Source: Rathayibacter iranicus NCPPB 2253 = VKM Ac-1602
Lineage (GTDB): Bacteria > Actinomycetota > Actinomycetes > Actinomycetales > Microbacteriaceae
NCBI RefSeq assembly: GCF_003149025.1
Contig: NZ_QGDV01000020.1
Location: 1 to 44,315, forward strand
Reading direction: 5' to 3'
DNA: 44,315 bases
Shown here: piece after piece, positions 26,101-33,137 of the stretch
How positions within the stretch are numbered: position 1 is the stretch's first letter
Layout: every line of letters starts with the position of its first letter
The notes under the pieces: model-generated
What the model was told of the DNA's origin: nothing
Seen by the model: the letters and a program-made list of their open reading frames with translations, nothing else
Database searches by the model: none
Translations under genes and position numbers: made by a program

Positions 26101-26971
26101 GCCCATCGAATGGGGCTACCTCGAACGCTCCGCGAGACAGCGTCAGCGCCTGCTCGTCAGCCTCGGCACGCACCCCCTCATCCAGCTGCACGACGAGGTG
26201 TCCGCGTGGCGCCACCACCGTGAGGCGGGCGGTCGATCGTTCCACATGCGCGCGTCCGCCGTCGAAGAGGTCCCGAACGAGGACGGCGCGTCTGTCACCG
26301 TGCTCGGGCTCCTCGGACGGTACGCGGAAAAGCCGTACCGCGGCGGTCAGATGGCCGGCCTCACCATCGAGGGCCCGCGAGCGAGCGTCGAAGCGGTCAT
26401 GTGGAACGACACGGTCGAGGCGACCAAGATGGCCGGCACGATGCCTAACATCGGCGGCGTCCTCGCCGTCAGCGCGCGAGTGAAGATCCGGGTATTCGAG
26501 TCGGAGGACGACGAAGACAACGTCGTCGAAACGACCGAGCATCAGCTGCAGGTGAACCAGGTGTATCCCGTCCCGGTGCATGACCCGGTGCAGGGTCACC
26601 TCCCGCCGACCGACATCCCGAGGATTGCGTTCGCCACCGTGCCCCGGCCGCAGGCATCGCGCACGACGGCGGCGAAGGCGCCCGCACCCGTTCCGGCGCA
26701 GGCGCAGCCTGCGCCGGAGCCCTCCCCATTGCCTGTCGTCGACTCGAGCCTGCGCGTGCTCGTCGCCCGCCCTTACGACGGGAGTACCGACATCGTCCGG
26801 CGCAACGGGCTGATGCCGACGTCGAAGCTCGCGCAGCGGGTGCTCGCGTTCACCGGCACTCAGCCGACCTTGAACACCTGGCCGTCGGAGCACGGCACCT
26901 CGTTCGCCGTCGTCGACACGGACCTCATCACGACGTTGGCCGTCATCGAGGTGGCCGCGGAAACTGGGTGA
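23126..26971 (+). CDS. dnaE: DNA polymerase III alpha subunit (DnaE-type)
   Basis: 1,281 aa family C polymerase. N-terminal PHP domain: HTHSEHSELD, AITDHG, IEAYL and VATNDSHHTH. The palm has FPDFDVDF with D448 and D450, and the third aspartate D606 in LLKLDILSLRNLDI; fingers show RRAVGKKDK and FNASHSAAYAQLAYITAYLK. After residue 1,000 come helix-hairpin-helix and OB-fold-like regions and a Pro-rich linker with an unrecognised C-terminal domain. The acidic insert near residues 90-125 (DDSDDSADADDE) is unusual. ATG 23126 is set by CATAGA. It replaces or supplements host polymerase on this element. Confidence 0.93.
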   Translation: MTDAASPSRYVSLHTHSEHSELDSLAKISDLFARTAALGQPALAITDHGTLGGLWKAQNAADLHGVKLIPGIEAYLAIGDRFQHNQVELADGELADDSDDSADADDEAGGLDENGEPKPAKSRTKTKKYEHLTLLAVSETGWRNLVRINNAAQKTKWGKYARIDYALVKQHAEGVVILSGCLGGPILGPLSRGDYSQAEANLLKMIATVGRENVYVEVMEHGIESESALLHLAVQLAQEHDIPLVATNDSHHTHAHDADAHDAWLAVSTKALVSDQKRYRFSGTGYHHRSEEEMLDLRPEAWWAEAVTNTMLVADRVDDRVLPRPAPKLPAFPTPDGFSDNLHYYHHLVTQGAISRYGDLTLRPDVRARLNEELAIIRDAGFIDYFLIVHDIVAWARANSILVGPGRGSGAGSITAYCLGITGLCPLENSLLFERFLEPGRPDFPDFDVDFEALRRADILDYLQRKWGSHCVALIGAFGSAKTKQALKSAARVLEAGSVGDKLAKVVPIAGGNPFTFAQLEDLTLGEADPFRDQLAKLGEKGEEVVALARQFAGTVSGVSIHACGVIVSDLDLTDLIPLRIDSKTGRWVSQWDSKDAEAFGLLKLDILSLRNLDIAHQAITFIYEQTGEQLDFDRMPHPNTQGDPRVDAAFRTIREGRTSGLFQLESPKMTELAQDVGPTNLRDLSALVALFRPGPLSAGMDQHYARRKNGREAVDYSIFTSDPNEQAVIASVLGETLGSLVFQEQLMSLGRVMAGFDVDARGLLRRAVGKKDKVKMAKVGQMFIAGCVQDFRDPITGKITSPAMSERTALVMWEAMKGSGEYLFNASHSAAYAQLAYITAYLKANWPAAYGAAILAVTEKPEKRQQALRSLPEEGIEVLAPDVNRSGAHSRPEGPTSVRLGLKEIKGVGDSGERIARVREESGKPFTSLADVANRVRQGGSAADGSDSLKYLPTNHLEGLVEAGALDEFGPRMGQHATARIAKTGNDIVPPPIEWGYLERSARQRQRLLVSLGTHPLIQLHDEVSAWRHHREAGGRSFHMRASAVEEVPNEDGASVTVLGLLGRYAEKPYRGGQMAGLTIEGPRASVEAVMWNDTVEATKMAGTMPNIGGVLAVSARVKIRVFESEDDEDNVVETTEHQLQVNQVYPVPVHDPVQGHLPPTDIPRIAFATVPRPQASRTTAAKAPAPVPAQAQPAPEPSPLPVVDSSLRVLVARPYDGSTDIVRRNGLMPTSKLAQRVLAFTGTQPTLNTWPSEHGTSFAVVDTDLITTLAVIEVAAETG

Positions 26972-26990
26972 GCAGCTTTGCTCGCGCGCC

Positions 26991-26999
26991 ACGTACATG
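26991..26999 (+). promoter_or_regulatory. TACATG promoter variant, KTSF-domain gene
   Basis: ACGTACATG, CGGAGC, ATG 27006: the hexamer TACATG is exactly 6 nt from the start codon, in the place CATAGA takes elsewhere. Confidence 0.45.
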
Positions 27000-27005
27000 C
27001 GGAGC

Positions 27006-28076
27006 ATGGTCAACAAATCTTCCTGGCGTGAGCAGGACGTCGTCCGCCGTCCCGCCGAGTCCCCGGCCGGTGGCGGCGGCCAGTTCCTCACTCACCTGCG
27101 CTCCGAGCCCGAGGTGAGCCTGACCGCGGTCTCCAACCCCGGCGACGTCGCCGTTCAGCTCCGCGCTCGTCGTCGGGCGTTACGAGAGGCGGGCTACGTC
27201 CGCGCCGGCAGCGGACCCGCCGACGGCACGCCCCGCCGCACAGACGGAATCAACCGGTGGTGGCAGTCGCACTTCAACCGCGCGGAGTTCGCGCCGAAGG
27301 CCAGCTACCACCAGATGCCGGACGACTACACCCCGGCGATGACGAACGGCCGCGCGCTCACCGAGCATCGCCGCACGCACCGGATGCTGTACAGGGGCGC
27401 CGGCGTCGCCGTGCGCATGCCGTCGGTCACGTCCATCAAGCGGTACGCGGAGGAAATCAATGGGCAGACGTTCGACGTGCCTGTCGAGGCCGAGTACCCC
27501 GGCGGAACGGTCTCCGGTTACGTCCGTGTCACGAAGGGCGTCGGCGGTGAGTGGTCAGTGTCCGGCCTCGAGATGCCGCCCGCGGCGGCCTCGTACGTGT
27601 CGGAGGCGGTGTCCGCCACGCTCGAGGACCGTCGCCCGTCCCGAGCGCTCGGCCAAGTGGAGGACCTGCTCGAGCGCCGGCGTCAGCGGTTCGCGGCCGG
27701 TGGCGTGAAGCTCGTGGAGACCCCTCAGTCCGACTGGATCCGCGGTGTCGGCTACAACGACGCCGCCCAGCAGATAGTGATCAGCCTGAACGGTCGGGTC
27801 TACGGCTACACCGTCGGCCGGGAGGAGTACGAACAGGTGCGCTTCTCAACGTCGCCGGGCGCCGTGTACAACCGCCTCATCAAGTACAAACGTGACCGGG
27901 TCGCCCTCGGCCGGCACGACGTCTGCGGTCGCTACTACGACGAGGCAAATGGCCACCGGTGCCCATCGGCGCACAAGAAGCCGACGACGACGGTGAAGCT
28001 GCACAACGTCCGCGTCCGCAAGGAGGTCATCGGGCGGACGGCCTCGCCCGCGCTGGCACTCACGCGCACCGCCTGA
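27006..28076 (+). CDS. KTSF-domain protein with GGQF-type N-terminal tag
   Basis: 356 aa. Residues 15-39 carry the tag shared with two other proteins here (RPAESPAGGGGQF ... PEVSL). Residues 233-300 fit the KTSF domain (VETPQSDWIRGVGYND, LNGRVYGYTVGREEYEQV, GAVYNRLIK), a short beta domain often found in phage or plasmid proteins and of unclear function. A Cys pair follows (DVCGRYYDEANGHRC), possibly metal-binding. The middle section is rich in basic residues. ATG 27006 is set by the TACATG motif; there is no good Shine-Dalgarno sequence. Function unknown. Confidence 0.6.
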   Translation: MVNKSSWREQDVVRRPAESPAGGGGQFLTHLRSEPEVSLTAVSNPGDVAVQLRARRRALREAGYVRAGSGPADGTPRRTDGINRWWQSHFNRAEFAPKASYHQMPDDYTPAMTNGRALTEHRRTHRMLYRGAGVAVRMPSVTSIKRYAEEINGQTFDVPVEAEYPGGTVSGYVRVTKGVGGEWSVSGLEMPPAAASYVSEAVSATLEDRRPSRALGQVEDLLERRRQRFAAGGVKLVETPQSDWIRGVGYNDAAQQIVISLNGRVYGYTVGREEYEQVRFSTSPGAVYNRLIKYKRDRVALGRHDVCGRYYDEANGHRCPSAHKKPTTTVKLHNVRVRKEVIGRTASPALALTRTA

Positions 28077-28083
28077 GGTCACC

Positions 28084-28092
28084 GCGCATAGA
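28084..28092 (+). promoter_or_regulatory. GCGCATAGA motif with a leader, Orn-like exonuclease
   Basis: The hexamer is 56 nt from GTG 28149. An out-of-frame ATG lies 4 nt after it (28097), so a short upstream ORF is possible. Confidence 0.45.
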
Positions 28093-28148
28093 AGCGATGT
28101 CGGGGCACCACGCTCCGGCATCACCGAGCACCCCTATCGAGAGACATC

Positions 28149-29027
28149 GTGACCTTGCAGAAGCCGCTCGCGCTCATTCACCTGGACTTCGAAGGAGTCA
28201 GCCTCGACTCCGACTCCGAGCTCTGGGAGGTCGGCGTCATCGCCACCGATGAGGAGTACACCGAGCTCGACGCGTTCGAGATGCTATTCGACCCCAGCCT
28301 GGACGGCATCCGTGTGGTCGAAGCGAACCCGACGGTACTTGCCATGCACACAGCGTCCGGTCTGCTCGACGACGTCCGAAACCCGTCCCTACCCAAGCAC
28401 ACCGTCCGTGACGCCGAGGACCGTATCCTCGAGATGATCGCGCGTTTCGAAGGCGCCCACGACATCGCCCTCGCCGGAAGCGGCGTCGGCCACTTCGACC
28501 GCCGGGTCGTCGCCGCTCAGATGCCGCGATTTGCCGCGCGCCTCACCTACTGGTCCGACGACGTCGGCGTGCAGGTCCGTGCGTACAAGCGGGCGACGAA
28601 GCTAGACATCCTCCCGCCACTTCCCGCGAAACCGCACCGGGCCATGCCCGACATCCGTGACCACCTCCGCCACGCTCGCGCGTTCCGGGAGGTGTACCTC
28701 GCCACGGCCGTTCCTGCCGACGAGAACGCGCTGGAACGCGCTTTGACCGGCCTCGCCGTCCTCGAGGCGTTCAGCTCCCACGACGTGTTCATCCAAGGCC
28801 GAGCGCAGGTGTTCACGCCCGAGACGGCCGAGGACATGCACGCGCTCCTGCGGACGACGAGCCACCAGAGCATCATCTTCGGTCTCGTCGACGTCGCGGC
28901 CACGCTCCTCAGCCAGGTCGCCGACGTAACAGGCCATCGCGAATCTACGGTGATCGCGCGTCTGCGCGGCACCGTCATCGACTCTCTCGCCAGCGCCACT
29001 GACAGCTCGCCAACGGACCGCGCATAG
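28149..29027 (+). CDS. Oligoribonuclease-like DEDDh exonuclease
   Basis: 292 aa. The N-terminal 190 residues match the oligoribonuclease/epsilon fold: HLDFEGVSLD (D-x-E) followed by LWEVGVIAT, GSGVGHFDRRVV (Exo II) and HRAMPDIRDHL (H-x4-D). Orn degrades 2-5-nt RNA or DNA to mononucleotides. The last 90 residues, helical, are not part of Orn (about 180-200 aa) and are unassigned. Start GTG 28149 lies behind a leader with CGAGAG as weak ribosome-binding site. Its terminal GCA TAG is inside the ssb promoter motif. Confidence 0.7.
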   Translation: MTLQKPLALIHLDFEGVSLDSDSELWEVGVIATDEEYTELDAFEMLFDPSLDGIRVVEANPTVLAMHTASGLLDDVRNPSLPKHTVRDAEDRILEMIARFEGAHDIALAGSGVGHFDRRVVAAQMPRFAARLTYWSDDVGVQVRAYKRATKLDILPPLPAKPHRAMPDIRDHLRHARAFREVYLATAVPADENALERALTGLAVLEAFSSHDVFIQGRAQVFTPETAEDMHALLRTTSHQSIIFGLVDVAATLLSQVADVTGHRESTVIARLRGTVIDSLASATDSSPTDRA

Positions 29028-29028
29028 A
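29020..29028 (+). promoter_or_regulatory. GCGCATAGA promoter for ssb
   Basis: Overlaps the exonuclease stop (TAG 29025-29027). The hexamer is 96 nt upstream of ATG 29125, so transcripts have a long leader. Confidence 0.55.
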
Positions 29029-29036
29029 GGAAACAA

Positions 29037-29102
29037 GCAGGCACCGACGGGCACTTCCGCCCAACAGGCCTGCACCCCCACCGAGGTGACGCCTGCGGTG
29101 GG
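29037..29102 (+). other. Two-hairpin structured leader of ssb
   Basis: Hairpin 1: GCAGGC (29037-29042) pairs with GCCTGC (29068-29073), with an inner GGGC/GCCC. Hairpin 2: CCCACCGAGG (29077-29086) pairs with CCTGCGGTGGG (29092-29102) with one bulge. A Shine-Dalgarno AAGGGA follows. The structure suggests translational or attenuation control, perhaps by SSB itself; no known riboswitch class recognised. Confidence 0.5.
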
Positions 29103-29124
29103 CGACAGTAAGGGACGAAACCAA

Positions 29125-29676
29125 ATGGCAAACAGCATCCCAGCGATCATCGTCGGCAACCTGACCGAGGACCCTGAGCTCAAGTACACCGAAAGCGGCG
29201 TCGCCGTGGTGAACTTCTCGGTCGCGCAGACCGAGCGCGTATTCGATCGAGCGACCAACGAGTGGAAGGACGGCGATGCGTTCTTCGCTCGCTGCTCCAT
29301 CTGGCGCTACGACGCGGAGCACCTCGCTGCGAGCGCGCGCAAGGGCCAGAGGGTCGTGGTCCAGGGCACCTGGAAGCAGCGGGGTTACGTCGATACGAAG
29401 ACCCAGGAGAATCGCGTCTCCGTTGAGGTCCAGGCCGATGAGGTCGCGATCTCACTGAAGTACGGCACCGCCGTCTACACGAAGGCGTCAGCCCGCCCGC
29501 AAGGCGCACCCGATTACGGGGTAACCACGGCGCCGCCGGTCGTCCCGCAGGTCGCCGCGCCTGCGGCTCCCGTGGCCGCTCCCGTGGCTCCCGTGGCGGC
29601 TCCCGCGGTCGCCCCCGTCACGACTCCGGTGCTCGTGCCCGTCGCGGGCGCGCCCGGCGCCGACGTGCAGTTCTAG
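29125..29676 (+). CDS. ssb: Single-stranded DNA-binding protein
   Basis: 183 aa. Residues 1-110 are an OB-fold SSB: IIVGNLTEDPELKYTESGVA, NFSVAQTERVFD, FFARCSIWRYDAEHLA, KGQRVVVQGTWKQRGY. The linker is Ala/Pro/Val repeats (VAAPVAPVAAPAVAPV), and the tail ends GADVQF, a reduced version of the acidic tip (DDDIPF) that contacts partner proteins. It coats single-stranded DNA during replication or transfer. ATG 29125 follows the AAGGGA ribosome-binding site. The strong hairpin at 29692 follows. Confidence 0.93.
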   Translation: MANSIPAIIVGNLTEDPELKYTESGVAVVNFSVAQTERVFDRATNEWKDGDAFFARCSIWRYDAEHLAASARKGQRVVVQGTWKQRGYVDTKTQENRVSVEVQADEVAISLKYGTAVYTKASARPQGAPDYGVTTAPPVVPQVAAPAAPVAAPVAPVAAPAVAPVTTPVLVPVAGAPGADVQF

Positions 29677-29691
29677 CTTCTAGGACACCTC

Positions 29692-29724
29692 TGGTGGGGT
29701 CGCGCACGCCGTGCGACCCCACCA
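29692..29724. terminator. Strong hairpin terminator after ssb
   Basis: TGGTGGGGTCGC (29692-29703) pairs with GCGACCCCACCA (29713-29724); the inner CAC/GTG can pair too. No T-run. It separates the replication region from the envelope/transfer region. Confidence 0.65.
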
Positions 29725-29755
29725 TCCCTCTGCCTCAACCCGAAGGGAGATCCTC

Positions 29756-30628
29756 ATGGGCCGTGACCGCCCTATCTCCCTGCTGCGTACCCGCCGAGCG
29801 ACCCTTCGCTGGTATCTGACCACCCGGGCGGCACGCGCGACCGGTGCCGTCCTCGTAGTCGTCGCGCTCGGCGCCGGGGCCGTCTGGCAATGGCCGGTCA
29901 TCAACTCCCTCGTCACCACGCTCGCCGAAGGCGTTGTCGGCCCAGCCCCGATCGTGACCCTCGCCCCGACGCCTGGCCCCAACGTTAAAAACATCCTGCG
30001 CACGCAGGCGGAGCTGAAAGACCAGCTTGAGGGGTCGAAGACCGTCTACGACGCGTCCGTGACCTGGATCCCCGAACCAGAACGAGCCGTGTTCGCCGAG
30101 CAGATATCCAAATGCTTTGGCGTCCTCGCTGATGAGAAGAGCGTCACCGACATGGCCGAGTGCGCATCCAAGCTCGGGACCGCGACAGCCACCGTCACCG
30201 CGAACACCCAGAACGCCCAGGCGGTGAAAGCCGCCGCCGACGACGCGGCTCGCGTCGCCGCGGAGCAGGTGGCAGCAGCGGAGGCCGCTCGCGTCGCCGC
30301 CGAGCAGGCCGCAGCAGCGGAAGCCGCCCGCATTGCCGCCAAGCAAGAGGCAGCGAACAGCGGGTCGCCGCCCGCCGCACCCGTGCCGGCACCCGAGCCG
30401 GAGGCGCCGGCGGCACAGGATTTCACCGCGTCTCTTACCGTCAGCTGCTCCAGTTCCGCGACCGTCACGTTCGCCTCGTCCGGGGCGATCTCCGTGTCAG
30501 GTGCTGGCTCCGGGTCCGGCAGCGGCTCTGTCACCGTGTCCGGCAAGGCCGGAACCTACTACGCCTCCGCGACCAGCGGAAGCGCCGTCAGTATTAGCGC
30601 GAGTTGGAGTGGGCAATGCACGCAGTAG
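29756..30628 (+). CDS. Membrane-anchored Ala-rich (TolA-like) protein
   Basis: 290 aa. A basic N terminus (RPISLLRTRRATLRW) and one transmembrane helix (GAVLVVVALGAGAVW, residues 31-45) anchor it. Outside, residues 150-205 repeat AARVAAEQ/AAAEAAR units as a charged helix, then a Pro-rich linker and a Ser/Gly-rich beta domain (SLTVSCSSSATVTFASSG, SGSGSGSVTVSG) with two Cys. It looks like a cell-surface protein with a helical stalk, possibly for mating contacts; no family recognised. ATG 29756 has GAAGGGAG upstream. Confidence 0.6.
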   Translation: MGRDRPISLLRTRRATLRWYLTTRAARATGAVLVVVALGAGAVWQWPVINSLVTTLAEGVVGPAPIVTLAPTPGPNVKNILRTQAELKDQLEGSKTVYDASVTWIPEPERAVFAEQISKCFGVLADEKSVTDMAECASKLGTATATVTANTQNAQAVKAAADDAARVAAEQVAAAEAARVAAEQAAAAEAARIAAKQEAANSGSPPAAPVPAPEPEAPAAQDFTASLTVSCSSSATVTFASSGAISVSGAGSGSGSGSVTVSGKAGTYYASATSGSAVSISASWSGQCTQ

Positions 30629-30780
30629 CAGCCGGCACCGTAGACCCGACCGCACAGCGGCTTCTCGCCACCGTCAACGTTCCCGAGGACGAACTCGCCG
30701 AGGAGTACGCGCCCACCTGGTTCGGTCAGATGACCCCGGAGGACTTTGCCGAGATGTTCGCGGAGATCACACCCTGCTAG
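30616..30780 (+). CDS. Small acidic protein (54 aa)
   Basis: 54 aa: MHAVAAGTVDPTAQRLLATV, then an acidic part (EDELAEEY ... MTPEDFAEMFAEITPC). ATG 30616 overlaps the end of the preceding gene by 13 nt. Acidic composition and normal codon use support it being real. No family recognised. Its stop (TAG 30778-30780) lies at the beginning of the HNH frame, which lacks a standard start. Confidence 0.5.
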   Translation: MHAVAAGTVDPTAQRLLATVNVPEDELAEEYAPTWFGQMTPEDFAEMFAEITPC

Positions 30781-31211
30781 ACGTTGTCGACACCCTGCTG
30801 ACCTGGGTCAGCCGGAACCCGGTACCCGCTCTGCTTCTGCCAGGCGTCGTCGTGCTGCTCGCGATCGTCGCTCGAGCTTCGCGAGGCAGCGCGTCCACCG
30901 ACCCGCAACGCGCCTTCACCGGTCCGCAGCGAACGACCGGGTTCGCTCGTGCTGACGGCAGGTGCGAGTTCGACGGCGCACTGTTCTTCCTCCGTTGCTC
31001 CCGCAACGCCCACCACGCGGACCACTTCTACCCGTGGTCGAAGGGCGGTGCCACGTCGATGCAGAACCTCGTCGCCGCCTGCGCCGCATGCAATCTCTCT
31101 AAAGGTCCGAAGATGCTCAGCGCCTTCTACCGCAAACGCATCGAACGTCGTCGGCGGAAGTACTTCACCGTGCGCATGAACCGCCTCGTCGGGGAATGGT
31201 ACGGACGCTGA
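30774..31211 (+). CDS. HNH endonuclease-like membrane protein, start uncertain
   Basis: About 145 aa if read from CTG 30774, or 119 aa from GTG 30852. The HNH domain is clear: CEFDGALFFLRC, ADHFYPWSKGG and LVAACAACNLSKG, giving two Cys pairs and the H-N-H metal site of beta-beta-alpha nucleases. Before it is a hydrophobic stretch (PALLLPGVVVLLAIVA) that looks like a membrane helix and would be cut by a GTG 30852 start. No ATG, GTG or TTG precedes it nearby in frame, so initiation at CTG or from the 54-aa gene is suspected. Its stop overlaps the next ATG (TGATG). Confidence 0.6.
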   Translation: MLDVVDTLLTWVSRNPVPALLLPGVVVLLAIVARASRGSASTDPQRAFTGPQRTTGFARADGRCEFDGALFFLRCSRNAHHADHFYPWSKGGATSMQNLVAACAACNLSKGPKMLSAFYRKRIERRRRKYFTVRMNRLVGEWYGR

Positions 31212-33130
31212 TGGCCGAGACCCCGAAGCTCCCCGAGAGCTCCCCGAAGATCCAGGCGCGTCCGAAACTGCGTGTGGACAGCCCGAAGCCGACTGGGCAG
31301 CCCTCTCTCACCGGCATCGCTCGCGGTATCGCGCAGCAGCGGTCGACGCCGGAACCCGAGACGAAAGTCGCCGCGGTGAAAGGCGTCGTCGGCGACATCG
31401 TCAAAGGTGCGGGGAAGGGCGCCGCCCAGTCGGCCGTTGCCGGTGCCGCCAGCGGCGGCACGGCGCTCGTGGCAGGGTCGGTGAAAGGCGCGGTCACGGC
31501 GCTTGTCAAGAACAGGACTGCCCGCCGCTGGATCATCGGCGCCGTCGTCTTCCTCGTCGTGACACTCGTCGCTATCCCGCTGTTCATCGCCACGACGGTC
31601 ATCTCCAGCATCGGGATGCTCGTCGACTCGAACAACGAGATCTCCGCCACCGCCGTGGAAGAGTCCGGCGTCGATCGGGAGACCGTCTACGACTTCATCA
31701 CCGGCACGAGCCGCGGTGAGGTGCCCTGGCAGGTAACTCTCGCAGTCAGCCAGAAGAAGAACGTGCCGTTGGACACCGACAAGCTCGTCGCCGAGGTTCG
31801 CAAAACCGACCCCAACCGGGAATTCCGCGACCTCGGAATCGGAACTGTCTTCAACGTCAGTGACAGCAACCGCACTGTTGGAACGAGCGACGCACACAAG
31901 GCAGCGGCGAAAGGCGTGAAAGACATGTACGTCGCGGCGCTGACCGCGTACGGGCTCAGCTCAGCGGAAGCCGGGCAGGTGTTCGACCAGGCGCTGAAGT
32001 GGTTCCTCGGCCAGGGGACGCTCACCTGTACCCCGGGCGGTGGCACGTCGACTCTGGGGGGCTCGGGAGCTCCTGGTGGGACCAATGTCGGCGAGTGGGC
32101 GTTCGACACCGAGCAGATGACCAACACCATCACCATCGTCGGCGTCGCCAAGTCCACGTTCGCGTCCGAATCGGACCAGAGACGAGCGGCGATCATCGCC
32201 GTCGCGACCGCGTACCAGGAATCCGGGATGCGCCGCATCGACTACGGCGACACGGCCGGTCCGGACAGCCGCGGATTGTTCCAGCAGCGCAAAGCGGGCT
32301 GGGGCTCGCTGGCCCTGCGGATGAGCGCGGACGGTGCCGCGGCAACGTTCCTCGGACGACTCGCCGGCGTCGCCGGCTGGCAGACAATGGTCCTCTCCGA
32401 AGCGGCCATCAACGTGCAGATCTACCAGGACGGGCTGCGGCCGCACTACGACAAGCACGAGCAGGCCGCGACCGCGTTCGTCAACGCGAACTTCGCCACA
32501 GCCCAAGTCGTCCCCATCCCCGCCGAGTCGACCCTAATCACCGGAGTCGGCAACGGCGGAGTGCCAGGCACACCCGGCACGACCCCCAGCACCGCCCCCG
32601 GCACGACCGGTAGCTGCGGCGGCGGCGGTTCCGGTCCCGGCATCGTCGGCGGATGGACGAGCCCCATCGCCATCGGCACTGCAGGCCTGAGCTACGTGGA
32701 CTTCTACGGGCCCCGCTTCGGGGTGCCCGGCGCTCGACCTTTCCATTACGGAATCGACCTCGCCGTCCCGATGAACACGCCGATCGTCGCTGTCGCGGGC
32801 GGGACTGTCGTCGAAGCCCAGCACTCCGGCTCGGGTGGCCTCGGCAACACGATCACCATCGAGCACGGCGACGGCTCCCACTCGCAGTACAACCACCTGA
32901 ACGTCGGCGGGGTCCTCGTCAACGTCGGCGACACCGTCACCGCCGGGCAGCACATCGGGAACTCCGGGATGACCGGTCTCGCCTACGGTCCGCACCTCGA
33001 CTTCCGCACCTTCGCTGGCGCCGTCGGCGACGCTTTCGGTCAGGACCCGATTTACTTCCTCCTCGCCAAGGGAATAGACCTTCGCGTCATCCCTGTCGGC
33101 AGCGACCTGTCCACCACCCCAACGTTCTGA
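31211..33130 (+). CDS. Bifunctional wall hydrolase: transglycosylase-like plus M23 peptidase
   Basis: 639 aa. A basic Pro/Ala-rich cytoplasmic part (1-105) precedes one transmembrane helix (RRWIIGAVVFLVVTLVAIPL). Residues 300-430 resemble VirB1/lysozyme-like transglycosylases (AYQESGMRRIDYGD, DSRGLFQQR, INVQIYQDGL). Residues 480-639 are an M23 peptidase: FHYGIDLAVP (H-x3-D), QYNHLN and GPHLDF. The last motif normally reads H-x-H; here the second ligand is Asp. Such two-domain hydrolases open peptidoglycan for type IV secretion channels in Gram-positive conjugative elements. ATG 31211 overlaps the preceding TGA. Confidence 0.8.
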   Translation: MAETPKLPESSPKIQARPKLRVDSPKPTGQPSLTGIARGIAQQRSTPEPETKVAAVKGVVGDIVKGAGKGAAQSAVAGAASGGTALVAGSVKGAVTALVKNRTARRWIIGAVVFLVVTLVAIPLFIATTVISSIGMLVDSNNEISATAVEESGVDRETVYDFITGTSRGEVPWQVTLAVSQKKNVPLDTDKLVAEVRKTDPNREFRDLGIGTVFNVSDSNRTVGTSDAHKAAAKGVKDMYVAALTAYGLSSAEAGQVFDQALKWFLGQGTLTCTPGGGTSTLGGSGAPGGTNVGEWAFDTEQMTNTITIVGVAKSTFASESDQRRAAIIAVATAYQESGMRRIDYGDTAGPDSRGLFQQRKAGWGSLALRMSADGAAATFLGRLAGVAGWQTMVLSEAAINVQIYQDGLRPHYDKHEQAATAFVNANFATAQVVPIPAESTLITGVGNGGVPGTPGTTPSTAPGTTGSCGGGGSGPGIVGGWTSPIAIGTAGLSYVDFYGPRFGVPGARPFHYGIDLAVPMNTPIVAVAGGTVVEAQHSGSGGLGNTITIEHGDGSHSQYNHLNVGGVLVNVGDTVTAGQHIGNSGMTGLAYGPHLDFRTFAGAVGDAFGQDPIYFLLAKGIDLRVIPVGSDLSTTPTF

Positions 33131-33137
33131 GGACCCG

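Noticed and set aside
28097-28252. ATG frame starting 4 nt after the CATAGA hexamer
   Set aside because: Wrong spacing, His/Arg-rich text, and it overlaps the exonuclease out of frame; at most a short upstream ORF.
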